Shown: positions 28,164-38,426, counted from the first letter of the stretch. The stretch is DNA of 64,000 nucleotides from Roseomonas gilardii (GCF_001941945.1 NZ_CP015583.1:2425501-2489500); one strand, 5' to 3'. Translations and numbers: made by a program. Notes: generated by a model not told the origin, from the sequence alone.

Positions 28164-28482
28164 TGGCAATTCCGGCTATGGCCGTTTTTTTTCCGCAGAA
28201 AAAGTTTGGGGGCCGGAAAGCCCTCCCATGTTTTCCTTGGCCGTCCGGCTTATTCACCGGCCGTTCATGGCTTTGGCCGGGAGTCTTCCGGTCAGACCGG
28301 CGTCTATCGCAGGCCTGTCGCGAGACGGACGCAAATCTACCCCGGATGGATGCGGCGCGGGGGCTTCCCGGCCGGGCGCCGAGTGGCCGGGAATCGGGAG
28401 AATCCGCAGGGAGGACGATAGCAGGCCGAGCGGAAAGGGCCGCTCACGGTACCTGGATTGCCGGGGGCGGTCCTACCGGAGT
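28164..28482. other. Intergenic region upstream of the decarboxylase leader
   Basis: No conserved frame is seen on either strand. A run of eight T (28186 onward) and the inverted repeat TTTTTC-TGCG-GAAAAA give an AT-rich patch about 30-60 bases upstream of the candidate -35 box, perhaps an UP-type element. Confidence 0.35.
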
Positions 28483-28511
28483 GGCCGGGGGATGGGGCCC
28501 CTCCCCCGGCC
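28483..28511 (-). terminator. Hairpin after thiG
   Basis: GGCCGGGGGA and TCCCCCGGCC pair perfectly over 10 bases around TGGGGCCCC, 5 bases past the thiG stop. There is no U tract. Confidence 0.5.
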
Positions 28512-28516
28512 GGGGA

Positions 28517-29308
28517 TCAGCGGATCAGGCCGCCGGTCGGGGAGGACGGATCGGCGGCGTAGTTGCGCGGCATCCGGCCGGCGAGGAAGGCATGGCGGCC
28601 GGCCTCCACAGCAGCCTTCATGGCGCGGGCCATGCGGACCGGGTCTTTCGCATGGGCGATGGCGCTGTTCAGCAGCACGGCGTCGCAGCCCAGTTCCATG
28701 GCGAAGGCAGCCTCCGAGGCCGTGCCGATGCCGGCATCCACCAGCACGGGGACCTTGGCCTGCTCCTTGATGGAGCGGATCATGAAGGGGTTGGCCACGC
28801 CCAGGCCGGAGCCGATCGGGGCACCCAGAGGCATGATGGCGACGCAGCCCATCTCCTCCAGCCGCTTCGCCGCCACCGGATCGTCGGCGCAATAGACCAT
28901 GACCTCGAACCCATCGGCGATCAGGGCCTCGGCGGCCTCCAGCGTCGCCTTCATGTCCGGGTAGAGGAAGGGCGGCGGGCCCAGCACCTCCAGCTTCACC
29001 AGGTTCCACCCCCCCGCCTCGCGTGCCAGTCGCAGGGTGCGGACGGCATCCTTCGCGGTGTGGCAGCCGGCGGTGTTGGGGAGATAGGTATAGCGGTCGG
29101 GCGGAACGAAATCCTGCAGCATCGGCGCGCCGGGGTCGGACAGGTTCACCCGCCGCACCGCGACCGTGACGATCTCGGCGCCGGAGGCCTCGATAGCTTC
29201 GGCCGTCTCTTCCAGCGACTTGTAGCGGCCGGTGCCGACGATGAGGCGCGAGCGGAACCGGCGGCCGGCCACCTCCCAGCCGTCATCCGCCGTCTGAATG
29301 CCGTCCAT
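28517..29308 (-). CDS. thiG: Thiazole synthase
   Basis: A 263-aa TIM-barrel enzyme that forms the thiazole phosphate of thiamine from deoxyxylulose 5-phosphate, dehydroglycine and ThiS-thiocarboxylate. Family landmarks are [11 protein letters not shown], the VAVRRVN strand, [22 protein letters not shown] (the Schiff-base lysine) and [12 protein letters not shown], ending with [17 protein letters not shown]. It lies 5 bases after thiS. No TPP-riboswitch core (CTGAGA) is visible upstream of the pair. Confidence 0.96.
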   Translation of the reverse strand: MDGIQTADDGWEVAGRRFRSRLIVGTGRYKSLEETAEAIEASGAEIVTVAVRRVNLSDPGAPMLQDFVPPDRYTYLPNTAGCHTAKDAVRTLRLAREAGGWNLVKLEVLGPPPFLYPDMKATLEAAEALIADGFEVMVYCADDPVAAKRLEEMGCVAIMPLGAPIGSGLGVANPFMIRSIKEQAKVPVLVDAGIGTASEAAFAMELGCDAVLLNSAIAHAKDPVRMARAMKAAVEAGRHAFLAGRMPRNYAADPSSPTGGLIR

Positions 29309-29313
29309 GAGCC

Positions 29314-29550
29314 TCAGCCTCCGCCGATGAAGTGCACGATTTCCAGGGAATCCCCGGCCTCCAGCCGCGTCGTGGCATAGGCCGAGCGCGGCACGATCTC
29401 CTCGTTCCGCTCGACCGCGACCTTGCGGGTGTCGAGGCCGAGCCCGGCCAGCAGGACGACGAGCCCGGCACCCTGCGGAACATGGCGCGCTTCGCCGTTG
29501 ACCGTGATCCGGATCGTGTCCGGCCGGGTGGCGGAGGTGATCTCTGACAT
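29314..29550 (-). CDS. thiS: Sulphur carrier protein ThiS
   Basis: A 78-aa ubiquitin-fold carrier. The C-terminus ends in GG (here GGG), which is adenylated and converted to the thiocarboxylate that gives sulphur to ThiG. The strand pattern [14 protein letters not shown] and [15 protein letters not shown] is typical. It is somewhat longer than the usual 66 residues through a short N-terminal extension ([10 protein letters not shown]). It is the first gene of thiS-thiG. Confidence 0.92.
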   Translation of the reverse strand: MSEITSATRPDTIRITVNGEARHVPQGAGLVVLLAGLGLDTRKVAVERNEEIVPRSAYATTRLEAGDSLEIVHFIGGG

Positions 29551-29661
29551 GGGTCGGATGTGGCGCGCTCCCGGTCGGGACGCAAGCGCCTTGCGGGCAA
29601 TCCGGGCATTCTCCGGGGTGACTCCGAGGCCTTCTCGCAGATGCGAAGATGCAGGCCGTGC

Positions 29662-29689
29662 TTGCCCCTTCCCTCGCGCCCTGCTAGCC
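29662..29689 (+). promoter_or_regulatory. Candidate promoter of aroQ-accB-accC
   Basis: TTGCCC, 16 bases, CTAGCC. A start near 29696 would place the AGAGG ribosome binding site (29702-29706) and the TTG start codon shortly downstream. Confidence 0.4.
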
Positions 29690-29714
29690 CCGCGCGGTTC
29701 AAGAGGTCACAACC

Positions 29715-30185
29715 TTGTCCCCGCCCCTGATCGCTGTCCTGAACGGCCCCAACCTGAACCTGCTCGGCACCCGTGAGCCCAAGATCTACGGGGCCGATAC
29801 GCTCGACGACATCGAGGCGCTCTGCGCCGAGGTCGCGGACCAGGAGGGGCTGGCCATCGACTTCCGCCAGACCAATGGCGAGGGCGAGCTGGTGTCCTGG
29901 GTTCAGGAATGCCGTGGGCGGGCCTCCGGGATCGTGATCAACCCGGCGGGCTATTCCTTCACCTCCATCGCCCTGCTGGATGCCCTCGTGGCGGTCCGGC
30001 TGCCGGTGATCGAGGTCCATCTCACCAACATCCACCGGCGGGAGGCGTTCCGGCATGTCTCCTACGTTTCCCGCGCGGCGACCGGCGTGATCTGCGGGCT
30101 GGGACCACAGGGCTATGCCCTGGCGCTCCGGGCCATGGCGGACATGCTGGCGACCGCACAGACCGAACTGGACGACGACGCATGA
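29715..30185 (+). CDS. aroQ: Type II 3-dehydroquinate dehydratase
   Basis: A 156-aa shikimate-pathway enzyme. [16 protein letters not shown] (catalytic Tyr), [16 protein letters not shown] and [11 protein letters not shown] (catalytic His) are the family motifs. It starts with TTG, eight bases after AGAGG; no ATG fits. Its TGA overlaps the accB start (ATGA), so it leads an operon with the acetyl-CoA carboxylase subunits, a common alphaproteobacterial arrangement. Confidence 0.95.
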   Translation: MSPPLIAVLNGPNLNLLGTREPKIYGADTLDDIEALCAEVADQEGLAIDFRQTNGEGELVSWVQECRGRASGIVINPAGYSFTSIALLDALVAVRLPVIEVHLTNIHRREAFRHVSYVSRAATGVICGLGPQGYALALRAMADMLATAQTELDDDA

Positions 30186-30649
30186 GCGGCCTTTCCTTCG
30201 ACCCCGACGCCATCAAGGCACTCGCCGAGATCCTGCGACAGACCGATCTGACCGAGATCGAGCTGGTCGAGAAGGACAGCCGCATCCGCGTGGCCCGGGA
30301 GGTGACCGTGGCCGCCCCGATGATGACCCAGATGGCGGCACCCGCGATGCAGGCCGCGCCGGTCCCCGCGCCCGCGGCGGTCGCACCCGCCCCTGCCGAG
30401 GCGCCGGTGTCGCATGCCAATGCGGTGACCTCGCCGATGGTGGGCGTGGCCTATCTCTCGCCCGAGCCGGGCGCGGCGCCCTTCATCACACAGGGCCAGC
30501 AGGTGAACGCCGGGCAGACCCTGTTGCTGATCGAGGCGATGAAGACCTTCAACCAGATCAAGGCCACCAAGTCCGGCACCGTGACCCGCATCCTGATCGA
30601 GAACGGGACCCCGGTGGAATTCGGTGAGCCGCTGATGGTGATCGAGTAA
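30182..30649 (+). CDS. accB: Biotin carboxyl carrier protein of acetyl-CoA carboxylase
   Basis: A 155-aa protein. The N-terminal helix region ([20 protein letters not shown]) is followed by a Pro/Ala linker (about 44-80) and the biotinyl domain with EAMK; K121 is the biotinylated lysine. It carries the carboxyl group between AccC and AccAD for malonyl-CoA synthesis, which feeds the fab genes at the right end of the window. Start ATG inside ATGA with the aroQ stop. Confidence 0.96.
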   Translation: MSGLSFDPDAIKALAEILRQTDLTEIELVEKDSRIRVAREVTVAAPMMTQMAAPAMQAAPVPAPAAVAPAPAEAPVSHANAVTSPMVGVAYLSPEPGAAPFITQGQQVNAGQTLLLIEAMKTFNQIKATKSGTVTRILIENGTPVEFGEPLMVIE

Positions 30650-30659
30650 GGGCGGCCAC

Positions 30660-32012
30660 GTGTTCCGCAAGATCCTGATCGCCAACCGGGGCGAGATCGC
30701 GCTCCGCATCCACCGGGCCTGCCAGGAGATGGGCATCCGCACGGTGGCGGTGCATTCCACGGCCGATGCCACGGCGATGCACGTTCGCCTCGCCGATGAG
30801 AGCGTGTGCATCGGCCCGCCCTCGCCGCGCGAGAGCTACCTGAACGTCGCCAACATCCTGGCGGCGGCCACCATCACCGGGGCGGAGGCGATCCACCCGG
30901 GCTATGGCTTCCTGTCGGAGAACGCCCGCTTCGCCGAGATGGTGGAGGCGCATGGCCTGACCTTCATCGGTCCGACCGCGGAACACATCCGCATGATGGG
31001 CGACAAGATCGCCGCCAAGGATGCGATGCGCAGCCTGGGCGTGCCGCTGGTACCTGGCTCGCCGGGGGCGCTGGCCTCCATCGAGGAGGCGCGCGAGGTC
31101 GCCGACCAGATCCTGTACCCGGTGCTGATCAAGGCGGCGGCGGGCGGCGGCGGGCGCGGCATGAAGGTGGCACGCTCGGCGGACGAGCTGGAGGAAGCCT
31201 GGCAGGTGGCGCGCACCGAGGCCAAGGCGGCCTTCGGCGACGACGCCGTCTATATGGAGAAGTATCTCGACCGGCCGCGCCATATCGAGATGCAGGTCCT
31301 GGCCGACAACCACGGCAGCGTGGTGCATCTGGGTGAGCGCGACTGCTCCTTGCAGCGGCGCCACCAGAAGCTCGTGGAGGAGGCCGGGAGCCCGGTGCTC
31401 ACCGCCGAGGACCGCAACGCGCTCGGCAACACGGTGACGAACGCCCTGAAGCAGCTCGGCTACCGCAACGCGGGCACGCTGGAATTCCTGTGGCAGGACG
31501 GGCAGTTCGCCTTCATCGAGATGAACACCCGGTTGCAGGTGGAGCATCCTGTCACCGAGATGGTCTGCAACATCGACCTGGTGAAGGAGCAGATCCGCAT
31601 CGCGGCCGGCGAGAAGCTCGGCTACGGGCAGGAGGAGATCCGCTTCCAGGGCCATGCCATCGAGTGCCGCATCACGGCGGAGGACCCGCTGACCTTCGCG
31701 CCGAGCCCTGGCCGGGTCACGACCTTCCACGCGCCGGGCGGGCTGGGCGTGCGGATGGATAGCGCGCTCTATGCCGGCTACAACGTGCCGCCTTATTACG
31801 ACAGCCTGGTGGCCAAGCTGATCGTCTATGGCGCGAACCGGCAGGAGGCGATTGCCCGCGCCCGCCGCGCCCTGGACGAGACGGTGGTGGACGGCATCAA
31901 CACGACGTTGACCCTGCACCAGAAGATCATGGACGACCCGGAATTCCAGTCGGGCGACTACACGATCCACTGGCTGGAGAAGTTCGTGGCCCGCGAGTCC
32001 GAGGGGGCCTGA
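30660..32012 (+). CDS. accC: Biotin carboxylase subunit of acetyl-CoA carboxylase
   Basis: A 450-aa ATP-grasp enzyme that carboxylates biotin on AccB. Present are [16 protein letters not shown], the [10 protein letters not shown] segment, the glycine-rich loop [12 protein letters not shown], the metal ligands in [16 protein letters not shown] and the C-terminal domain. It starts with GTG 10 bases after accB. Length and motifs are typical. A hairpin follows at 32021. Confidence 0.97.
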   Translation: MFRKILIANRGEIALRIHRACQEMGIRTVAVHSTADATAMHVRLADESVCIGPPSPRESYLNVANILAAATITGAEAIHPGYGFLSENARFAEMVEAHGLTFIGPTAEHIRMMGDKIAAKDAMRSLGVPLVPGSPGALASIEEAREVADQILYPVLIKAAAGGGGRGMKVARSADELEEAWQVARTEAKAAFGDDAVYMEKYLDRPRHIEMQVLADNHGSVVHLGERDCSLQRRHQKLVEEAGSPVLTAEDRNALGNTVTNALKQLGYRNAGTLEFLWQDGQFAFIEMNTRLQVEHPVTEMVCNIDLVKEQIRIAAGEKLGYGQEEIRFQGHAIECRITAEDPLTFAPSPGRVTTFHAPGGLGVRMDSALYAGYNVPPYYDSLVAKLIVYGANRQEAIARARRALDETVVDGINTTLTLHQKIMDDPEFQSGDYTIHWLEKFVARESEGA

Positions 32013-32020
32013 CCGTTCCG

Positions 32021-32055
32021 CTTCCGGGTGGGCCGCACGCGGTGCCGCCCGGAAG
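32021..32055 (+). terminator. Hairpin after accC
   Basis: CTTCCGGGtGG and CCgCCCGGAAG form a stem of about 10 bp beginning 9 bases past the accC stop. There is no U tract. Confidence 0.45.
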
Positions 32056-32118
32056 GGTGAGCCAAGGTCGGTTCGCGGAAACGGGAAGCACGGCGGGTGG
32101 TGCAGTGCGGCGCCGGGC

Positions 32119-32802
32119 ATGGCAGGATGGGCGCCGATGAGCCGGCGCGGGATCGCGATCACCCCAGACCTCGTCCTGCGTGCCTATGCCGCGGGGCTTT
32201 TCCCGATGGCGGAGGGCCGGGCTTCCGACCGGCTCTTCTGGCTGGACCCGGAGCAGCGGGGCATCCTGCCGCTGGAGGGTTTCCATCTTTCCAAGCGTTT
32301 GGCGCGTACGGTGCTGTCCGGCCGCTTCACGGTGACGGCGGACCGGGCCTTCGCCGAGGTTCTGGCGGGCTGCGCCGCCCCGGCGCCTGGGCGCGAGGAT
32401 TCCTGGATCAATCCCGAGGTGGAGGCGCTCTTCAACGAGTTGCACCGGCTCGGACACGCCCATTCCATCGAGACCTGGCGGGAGGGGCGGCTGGTGGGCG
32501 GCCTCTATGGCATCCGGCTCGGCGGGGCCTTCTTCGGGGAAAGCATGTTTTCCCGCGAGACGGATGCCTCCAAGACTGCCCTGGTGCATCTGGTGATCCG
32601 CCTGCGGCGGGGCGGCTTCACCCTGCTGGACACGCAGTTCCTGACCTCGCACCTCGCCCGCTTCGGCGCGGTCGAGGTGCCGCAGGCCGACTACAAGGCG
32701 CGGCTGGCCAGTTCGCTGCGGGTGCTGGCGCGATGGGAGCGCGAACTGCCCGCCGAGGAGGTCGAGTACTGGGTCCGCACCCTGAGGTCCGGCTCCGGCT
32801 GA
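32119..32802 (+). CDS. aat: Leucyl/phenylalanyl-tRNA--protein transferase
   Basis: A 227-aa enzyme that adds Leu or Phe to N-terminal Lys/Arg of proteins, marking them for ClpAP (N-degron pathway). Motifs: [66 protein letters not shown] and [16 protein letters not shown]. An in-frame ATG at 32137 (MSRRGIAI) is an alternative start. Its last 112 bases overlap the 3' end of otsA on the other strand. Confidence 0.95.
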   Translation: MAGWAPMSRRGIAITPDLVLRAYAAGLFPMAEGRASDRLFWLDPEQRGILPLEGFHLSKRLARTVLSGRFTVTADRAFAEVLAGCAAPAPGREDSWINPEVEALFNELHRLGHAHSIETWREGRLVGGLYGIRLGGAFFGESMFSRETDASKTALVHLVIRLRRGGFTLLDTQFLTSHLARFGAVEVPQADYKARLASSLRVLARWERELPAEEVEYWVRTLRSGSG

Positions 32803-34193
32803 GACGCGGCCGGGGCAGCGTCGGGGAGTTCCAGGGCTTCCAGGAAGGCCTTGGCCCAGACGCCGACATTCTGGGTTTCCAGCCTGCGGTACATGGCGGC
32901 ATGCCGCTCCCGCCGCTCCTCCAGCGGCATCTCCAGCGCATTGTGGATGGCCGAGGCGACTCCCACGGGATCGAGCGGGTTGACCTGCAGGGCTTCCGGC
33001 ATGTTCTCGGCCGCACCGGCGAAGCGGGACAGCACGAGGACGCCGGGACTCTCTGGGTCCTGTGCCGCCACATACTCCTTGGCGACGAGGTTCATGCCGT
33101 CGCGCAGCGGTGTCACCAGTCCCACCTTGGAGACCCGATAGAAGCCGGCGAGGCAGTCGCGCGACAGGGCGCGGGCGACGTAGCGCACGGGCGTCCAGTC
33201 CGGATCGGCATAGTCGCCGTTGATCGTGCCCGCGAGGCGGTCGATCTCCCGCCGCAGGTCACGGTAGCTCTCGATGTCGTCGCGGGACTTGGCGGCGATC
33301 TGGAGATAGGTGACGTGGCCGCGATGCTGCGGGTATTCCGCCAGCAGGGCGGCGAAGGCGCGCAACCGCTCCGGCAGGCCCTTGGTGTAGTCCAGCCGCT
33401 CCACGCCGATCACGAGATCCCGGTGCCCCAGGCTGGCGACAAGGCGGCGGGTTTCCGAGCCACGTGCGGCCCGGGCGGCGGTCTCGTTGAACTCCCGGGT
33501 GGCGATGCCGATGGGATGGGCCTGCAATCGGGTCTCGCGGCCACGGAAGCGCACCGTCTCATCCGCCGGCACCTGCATGCCGGTGCCCTGGTTCATGCAG
33601 TCGATCAGGCCCTGAAGGTCGCGGCGCGACTGCACGCCCACGAGGTCATAGGCCAGCAGGTCGTGCAGGATCTGGTCGGAATCCGGGAGGGCGGAGAAGA
33701 GGGCCCAGGGCGGGAAGGGAATGTGGTGGAAATAGCCGATGCGCTGCTTCGCCCCCAGGGCCCTTAACTCCGCGCCCAGAGGGATGAGCTGATAGTCATG
33801 CACCCAGATCGTATCGTCGGGACGCAGATGCGGCAGAAGGCGGCGGGCGAATTCGCGGTTCACGTCCCGGTACACCTCCGCCTGCTGGCGGTCATAGGTC
33901 AGGAGGCCGAGGCGGAAGTGGAAGAGCGGCCAGAGCACGCCATTGGCATGGCCGACATAGAAGCCGCGATACTGGTCGTCGGTCAGGTCGAAGACGGTGT
34001 AGTCAACGCCGGAGCGCCGGACCGTCTTGGCCGGGCCGGGCTCCTCGCCGACGACATGGCCACTCCAGCCGAACCACATGCCGCCGCGAGCCTTGAAGGC
34101 TTCCTTGAGAGCAACAGCGAGGCCGCCCGCCGCAGGGGGGTCGTCCCGCTTCGGCACGGCCACACGGTTGGATACGACGACTAGGCGTCCCAC
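32691..34193 (-). CDS. otsA: Trehalose-6-phosphate synthase
   Basis: A 500-aa GT20 enzyme that joins UDP-glucose (or another NDP-glucose) and glucose 6-phosphate. Landmarks: RLVVVSNRV at the start, FHHIPFPPW, the HDYQL segment, [13 protein letters not shown] and [13 protein letters not shown] with LSRFAGAAE. It starts with GTG behind GGGAGGAGG (34193). The C-terminal tail of about 40 Ser/Arg-rich residues runs into the 3' end of aat on the opposite strand and is probably dispensable. It lies 116 bases after otsB, the next enzyme of the pathway. Confidence 0.95.
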   Translation of the reverse strand: MGRLVVVSNRVAVPKRDDPPAAGGLAVALKEAFKARGGMWFGWSGHVVGEEPGPAKTVRRSGVDYTVFDLTDDQYRGFYVGHANGVLWPLFHFRLGLLTYDRQQAEVYRDVNREFARRLLPHLRPDDTIWVHDYQLIPLGAELRALGAKQRIGYFHHIPFPPWALFSALPDSDQILHDLLAYDLVGVQSRRDLQGLIDCMNQGTGMQVPADETVRFRGRETRLQAHPIGIATREFNETAARAARGSETRRLVASLGHRDLVIGVERLDYTKGLPERLRAFAALLAEYPQHRGHVTYLQIAAKSRDDIESYRDLRREIDRLAGTINGDYADPDWTPVRYVARALSRDCLAGFYRVSKVGLVTPLRDGMNLVAKEYVAAQDPESPGVLVLSRFAGAAENMPEALQVNPLDPVGVASAIHNALEMPLEERRERHAAMYRRLETQNVGVWAKAFLEALELPDAAPAASQPEPDLRVRTQYSTSSAGSSRSHRASTRSELASRAL

Positions 34194-34289
34194 AGCCCCT
34201 CCTCCCAGATCTTCTTGATCGTCCCGATCGGTGAAATGAACCGCTTCCCCAGGGAAAGAACGACGCGCGGACAGGCTCGGTTTCGCAAC

Positions 34290-34318
34290 GGGGGCTGCAT
34301 GGGGATGCCTCAGCCCCC
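34290..34318 (-). promoter_or_regulatory. Hairpin spanning the otsB stop
   Basis: GGGGGCTG and CAGCCCCC pair around a 13-base loop. The stem covers the otsB stop codon and lies before otsA. It could dampen read-through from otsB to otsA or mark an RNA-processing site. Confidence 0.35.
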
Positions 34319-35074
34319 GCCGGGCCGACGTGGCCCCTGCCCCGCCTCCAGCGCATCGGCGGCCCGGGCGAGCCAGGCGCGGAAACGGGCGGGCTGGCCG
34401 GAGAAGTCCTCCGGGATGCGGTAGCCGATGCCGTCCATGGCATAGGCGGCGGTGATGCCGTCCTCGTCCGTCACGTCGTCGCCCACGAAGATCGGCTTGC
34501 GCCCGGCGAAGGCGGCCCGGGCCATGAGCCGGTGGACGGCCTTGCCCTTGTCGGCGAAGCGCGGGCGGACCTCGTAGGCAGCATGGGCCGGGACGACGCG
34601 GAAGTCGTCCGGCAGCTCGGCCGCCATGGCTTCCGCCAGGGCATGGGCCGCCTCGCCAGCCTCGGGCGCCAGGCGGTAGTGCAGCACGAGGCCATGGCGC
34701 TTGTGCTCGGCCAGGGCGCCGGGATGGGCGGCGGCGAAGCGGTCGGCGGCCTCCCGCCACGCGGCGGGTGGGGATGGCAGCGGCGGCGAGGCCGCGTCCG
34801 GCGGGTCGAGCACCGCCCCGTGCTCGGTGGCCACGACGAGGCCGGGCACGGGCAGGAAGCCGCGCACGACCTCCAGCCCCCGGCCCGTCACGATCGCCAG
34901 CGCGCCGCCCAGCGCGTTGGACAGGCGCTGGAGCACCGAGGGCAGGTCGGGCGGCACCACCACGAGATCCGGGCGCGCCGCGATCTCGACCAGCGTGCCG
35001 TCGAAATCGAGGAAGAGGGCGGATTCGGGACCGGGGAGAGGCGGCAGGCCAGCCTCTGGAATCACGTCAGCCAT
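34310..35074 (-). CDS. otsB: Trehalose-phosphatase
   Basis: A 254-aa HAD-superfamily enzyme that dephosphorylates trehalose 6-phosphate. Motif I is FLDFDGTL (DFDGT 23-27), motif II IVTGR, motif III lysine in DKGKAV and motif IV GDDVTDED (198-205). It precedes otsA on the same strand, so the two make the OtsAB osmoprotectant pathway. The end of the protein is Gly/Pro-rich. Confidence 0.95.
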   Translation of the reverse strand: MADVIPEAGLPPLPGPESALFLDFDGTLVEIAARPDLVVVPPDLPSVLQRLSNALGGALAIVTGRGLEVVRGFLPVPGLVVATEHGAVLDPPDAASPPLPSPPAAWREAADRFAAAHPGALAEHKRHGLVLHYRLAPEAGEAAHALAEAMAAELPDDFRVVPAHAAYEVRPRFADKGKAVHRLMARAAFAGRKPIFVGDDVTDEDGITAAYAMDGIGYRIPEDFSGQPARFRAWLARAADALEAGQGPRRPGGG

Positions 35075-35147
35075 GAGGCGTCCCTCTTCCGGGGGAAGTG
35101 TGGCGGGCGCAAGGCGAATGAGGCGGGAATGACAGATTCTTGTAGGG

Positions 35148-35984
35148 TCAGACCGTGAATTGTTCCGCGACGATGCGCTCGCTGAGACCGTGATCAGGAT
35201 CGAAGAGCATGGTCAGCGCCACGCTCCTGTCCTCGCGCACCTCGACACGGGTCACGTCGCGGACCTCGGTGTAGTCGGCCACCGCGGCGACGGGCCGCTT
35301 CTCGTGTTCCAGGATGTCGAAGATCACCACGGACTCGGAAGGCAGCAGCGCACCACGCCAGCGGCGCGGACGGAAGGCGCTGATCGGCGTGAGCGGCAGG
35401 AGGTTGGCGCCGAGCGGGACGATGGGGCCATGCGCGGACAGGTTGTAGGCGGTGCTGCCGGCCGGGGTGGAGACAAGGATACCGTCGCAGATCAGCTCGG
35501 CGAGGCGGATCTTGCCGTCCACGGTGATGCGGATCTTGGCCGCCTGACGTGTCTCGCGCAGCAGGTTCACGTCGTTGATGGCGAGGCCGGTCTGGACCTC
35601 GCCCCTGGCATCGGTGGCCAGCATGCGCAGCGGGTGCAGCACCGCCGCCTGCGCGGCAGCGAGACGCTCCGGCAGGTCGTCCTCGCGGAACTCGTTCATC
35701 AGGAAGCCGACGCTGCCGCAGTTCATGCCATAGACGGGCAGGTTGCGGCCCAGCAGCTTGTGCTGCGTTTCCAGCATGCAGCCGTCGCCGCCCATCGCCA
35801 CCACCACCGCGGCCTCGTCCGGCTGCGCGTCGCCATAGCGCGAGATCAGGCGCGCGCGGGCAGCGACGGCCTTCTCCGATCCGGCGCAGAGGAAGGAAAT
35901 CCGGCCCCGCAGGTCCGGCGGCAGGGGAGACGTGGATTCGGCGCCGTGTGGGCCGGGATTCGGCAGGCCATGGTCGGGGCCCAT
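35148..35984 (-). CDS. nadK: NAD kinase
   Basis: A 278-aa enzyme making NADP from NAD. The GGDG motif is at 65-68 ([15 protein letters not shown]), followed by [13 protein letters not shown], the NDVNLLRE motif and [17 protein letters not shown]. The first 25 residues are a nonconserved Pro-rich lead, so the true start may be later. Monocistronic on the minus strand between otsB and the GNAT gene. Confidence 0.94.
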   Translation of the reverse strand: MGPDHGLPNPGPHGAESTSPLPPDLRGRISFLCAGSEKAVAARARLISRYGDAQPDEAAVVVAMGGDGCMLETQHKLLGRNLPVYGMNCGSVGFLMNEFREDDLPERLAAAQAAVLHPLRMLATDARGEVQTGLAINDVNLLRETRQAAKIRITVDGKIRLAELICDGILVSTPAGSTAYNLSAHGPIVPLGANLLPLTPISAFRPRRWRGALLPSESVVIFDILEHEKRPVAAVADYTEVRDVTRVEVREDRSVALTMLFDPDHGLSERIVAEQFTV

Positions 35985-36125
35985 GTCAGAGGCCCCGGAG
36001 ATCCAGGCGGAAGCGGCATCCGGGCGACGGCGATCGGCGCATGGTCGGGGTCCTTCGCTCCTGCGGGAGGGACATAGGACGCTGCCCGGACGGCGCCCGC
36101 AAGCCCGGCTGGCGGAGCGGGTGCC

Positions 36126-37145
36126 TCAGAGGGCCTTCCAGAAGAGGGTGGTGCCGTGCGGGACGCCCTGGGCGTCGAGCGCGTAGCCAGGGATGCGACC
36201 CGCCTCGGTCCAGCCCATCTCGCGGTAGAGGGCCTCGGCCGGGCCGTCGCTCAGGGTGTCGAGGGTCAGCAGCCTGCGGCCGACGCCGCGTGCCGCCTGC
36301 TCGGCCTTGCGCATCAGGGCGCGGGCAATGCCGCGACGGCGGAAGGCCGGGTCCACCAGCAGCTTCGCGATCTCGGCCCGGTGCGGCTGATTGGGCGGCG
36401 TGTCGAGGACGAGCTGCACCGTGCCGGCGATCTGCCCCTCCGACCAGGCGGCGAGGAGGAGGCGCTTGCCGGTGGCGACGTCGGAGGAAATGTTGCGCCA
36501 AAAGGACCGCGCCGCCTCCCTGGACAGGGGCGGCAGGAAGGAGACAGAGGCGCCGGCATCCACGCAGTCCACCAGGATGGCGGCGAGGCGGCGCTCCGCA
36601 CTGGCGGCGGCGGCGGCATCCAGCGCCTCCACGACCAGGCCGCGCGCCGGCTTGGCGTAGCGGAATTCCAGCGACTTGGAGATGTCGTCCAGGATGCGGA
36701 TCGAGCCGGAGCGGACATAGCCCCGCTTCTCGTAGAAGGCATGCGCCGCGTCGAAGCGCGTGTCCGTCCAGAGCACAAGGCGCTCCGCACCGGCATCGAG
36801 GCCGCGCTTCTCGCCGATGTCGAGCAGCCTGTGCGCCAGCCCGGTGCCGCGCTGGTCGCGGCGGACATAAACGCGGCAGATCTCCCAGGCATTGTCGGAG
36901 CCGAGGGGACGGACGGCGACCATGCCGACCACCTCGCCGCCCTGCTCCGCCGTCCAGACGGCGCCGCCCACCTTGTCGAAATGCGTAACCAGGGCGCGGA
37001 GCTCGGGATTCTCGCCATCCACGTCCAGGATGCAGTTCGGGTACTCCGCCCAGGCATCGCCGATCAGGCGGATGAAGCCCTCCGCGTCGCTGTCGGCGCC
37101 CTCGCGGATCTGGACGGGCGGAATGGCGGCGGTGCCGTCGCTCAC
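36126..37145 (-). CDS. Protein with two GNAT acetyltransferase domains
   Basis: A 339-aa protein. Domain 1 (about 10-150) has the acetyl-CoA loop RDQRGTG (96-102). Domain 2 (about 185-335) has RRRGIA (268-273) and EIAKLLVDPAF, followed by ALYREMGWTEAG. Both look complete. The acceptor is unknown; tandem GNAT proteins include amino-acid, antibiotic and protein acetyltransferases. The GTG start overlaps the stop of the upstream aminotransferase gene (GTGA), so they are co-translated. Confidence 0.85.
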   Translation of the reverse strand: MSDGTAAIPPVQIREGADSDAEGFIRLIGDAWAEYPNCILDVDGENPELRALVTHFDKVGGAVWTAEQGGEVVGMVAVRPLGSDNAWEICRVYVRRDQRGTGLAHRLLDIGEKRGLDAGAERLVLWTDTRFDAAHAFYEKRGYVRSGSIRILDDISKSLEFRYAKPARGLVVEALDAAAAASAERRLAAILVDCVDAGASVSFLPPLSREAARSFWRNISSDVATGKRLLLAAWSEGQIAGTVQLVLDTPPNQPHRAEIAKLLVDPAFRRRGIARALMRKAEQAARGVGRRLLTLDTLSDGPAEALYREMGWTEAGRIPGYALDAQGVPHGTTLFWKAL

Positions 37146-38344
37146 GAAAGTCCCCGGCAGAAACGGTCGATGCGGGCGCAGGCTTCGGCGAGCTGTTCCA
37201 TGCCCGTGGCGTAGGACAGGCGCAGATAGGGGCTCATGCCATAGGCCGCGCCGGCGACAGTGGCGACGTGCTGTTCCTCCAACAGGGCCATGGCGAAGTC
37301 GGTGTCCGTCTCCAGCACCCTGCCGCCCGCCGTGGTGCGGCCCAGGCAGCCACCAATATTGGGGAAGAGGTAGAAGGCGCCCTCGGGCTTGTGGCAGGCG
37401 ATGCCGGGGATCGTGTTCAGCCGCTCGACGAGGAAGTCGCGGCGCTCGCGATAGGCATGCGCGCGCTCGGCCACCAGTTCCTGCGGCCCCTCCAGCGCCG
37501 CGGTGGCGGCCGCCTGGCCGACGGTGGAGACGCCGCCGGTGAGATGGCCCTGCATCGTCACCATGGCCTTGATCAGCGGCGCGGGGCCGCCGGCATAGCC
37601 GATGCGCCAGCCGGTCATCGCATAGGTCTTGGAAACGCCGTTCAGCGTCAGCACGCGGTCCTTCAGGCGGGGCTCGACCTCGGCGATGGTGCAGAACTCG
37701 AAGCCGTCATAGACGAGGTGCTCGTACATATCGTCGGACATGATCCAGACATGCGGATGGCGCAGCAGCACCTCGGCCAGGGCCTGCATCTCCGCGCGGG
37801 AGCAGGCGGCGCCGGTCGGGTTGTTCGGGAAGTTGAGGACCAGCCACTTGGTCTTCGGCGTGATCGCCGCCTCCAGATCCTCCGGCCGCAGCTTGAAACC
37901 GTTGTTCTGCGGGCAGGAAACGAAACTCGCGTCGGCGCCGGCCAGCTTCGCCTGCATGGCGTAGCTGATCCAGTAGGGCGAGGGGATCAGCACCTCGTCG
38001 CCCACATCGCAGGTGGCGAGGAAGGCGTTGGTGATGATCTGCTTGCCGCCATTGGCGACCATGATCTCGTTCAGCGCGTAGTCGAGCTTGTTCTCGCGGC
38101 GGAACTTGCGCTGGATCGCTTCCTTCAGCGCGCGGACGCCGTCCTGCGGCGGGTACTTGGTCAGCCCTTCGAGCGCGGCGCGGTTCGCGGCCTCGATGGC
38201 ATGCGGGGGCGTGGCGAAATCGGGCTCGCCGACGGTGAGGCTGATGACCTGATGGCCCTGGGCCTTCATCTCGCGCGCCTTGATGGACATGGCCACGGAA
38301 GGGGCGACCGGGATTTCCGTCAGGCGGGTGGCAAGGGCGGGCAT
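37142..38344 (-). CDS. Class I aminotransferase (aspartate aminotransferase-like), copy 1
   Basis: A 400-aa PLP fold-type I enzyme. PLP lysine K239 in [20 protein letters not shown] at 174-178 and SVAMSIKAREMKAQG at the N-terminus place it in the 1-beta aspartate/prephenate aminotransferase subgroup. It shares length, lysine position and many blocks with the next gene upstream (copy 2), so they are tandem paralogues. The start ATG at 38344 has its own upstream region after a strong terminator, so it is transcribed separately from copy 2 and together with the GNAT gene. Confidence 0.92.
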   Translation of the reverse strand: MPALATRLTEIPVAPSVAMSIKAREMKAQGHQVISLTVGEPDFATPPHAIEAANRAALEGLTKYPPQDGVRALKEAIQRKFRRENKLDYALNEIMVANGGKQIITNAFLATCDVGDEVLIPSPYWISYAMQAKLAGADASFVSCPQNNGFKLRPEDLEAAITPKTKWLVLNFPNNPTGAACSRAEMQALAEVLLRHPHVWIMSDDMYEHLVYDGFEFCTIAEVEPRLKDRVLTLNGVSKTYAMTGWRIGYAGGPAPLIKAMVTMQGHLTGGVSTVGQAAATAALEGPQELVAERAHAYRERRDFLVERLNTIPGIACHKPEGAFYLFPNIGGCLGRTTAGGRVLETDTDFAMALLEEQHVATVAGAAYGMSPYLRLSYATGMEQLAEACARIDRFCRGLS

Positions 38345-38426
38345 GGTCGGATCAGTCTCGGCAGGAACGTTGTGGACGGACGGCGCATCGCATCCGGGCG
38401 GTGAGGATGCGGCGCGGGTTCCGGGG

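Noticed and set aside
28113-28770. Plus-strand frames across the decarboxylase-thiG gap
   Set aside because: No ribosome binding site, no family resemblance, and they run into thiG antisense.
29551-29714. TPP riboswitch upstream of thiS
   Set aside because: The conserved CTGAGA core is absent on the relevant strand.
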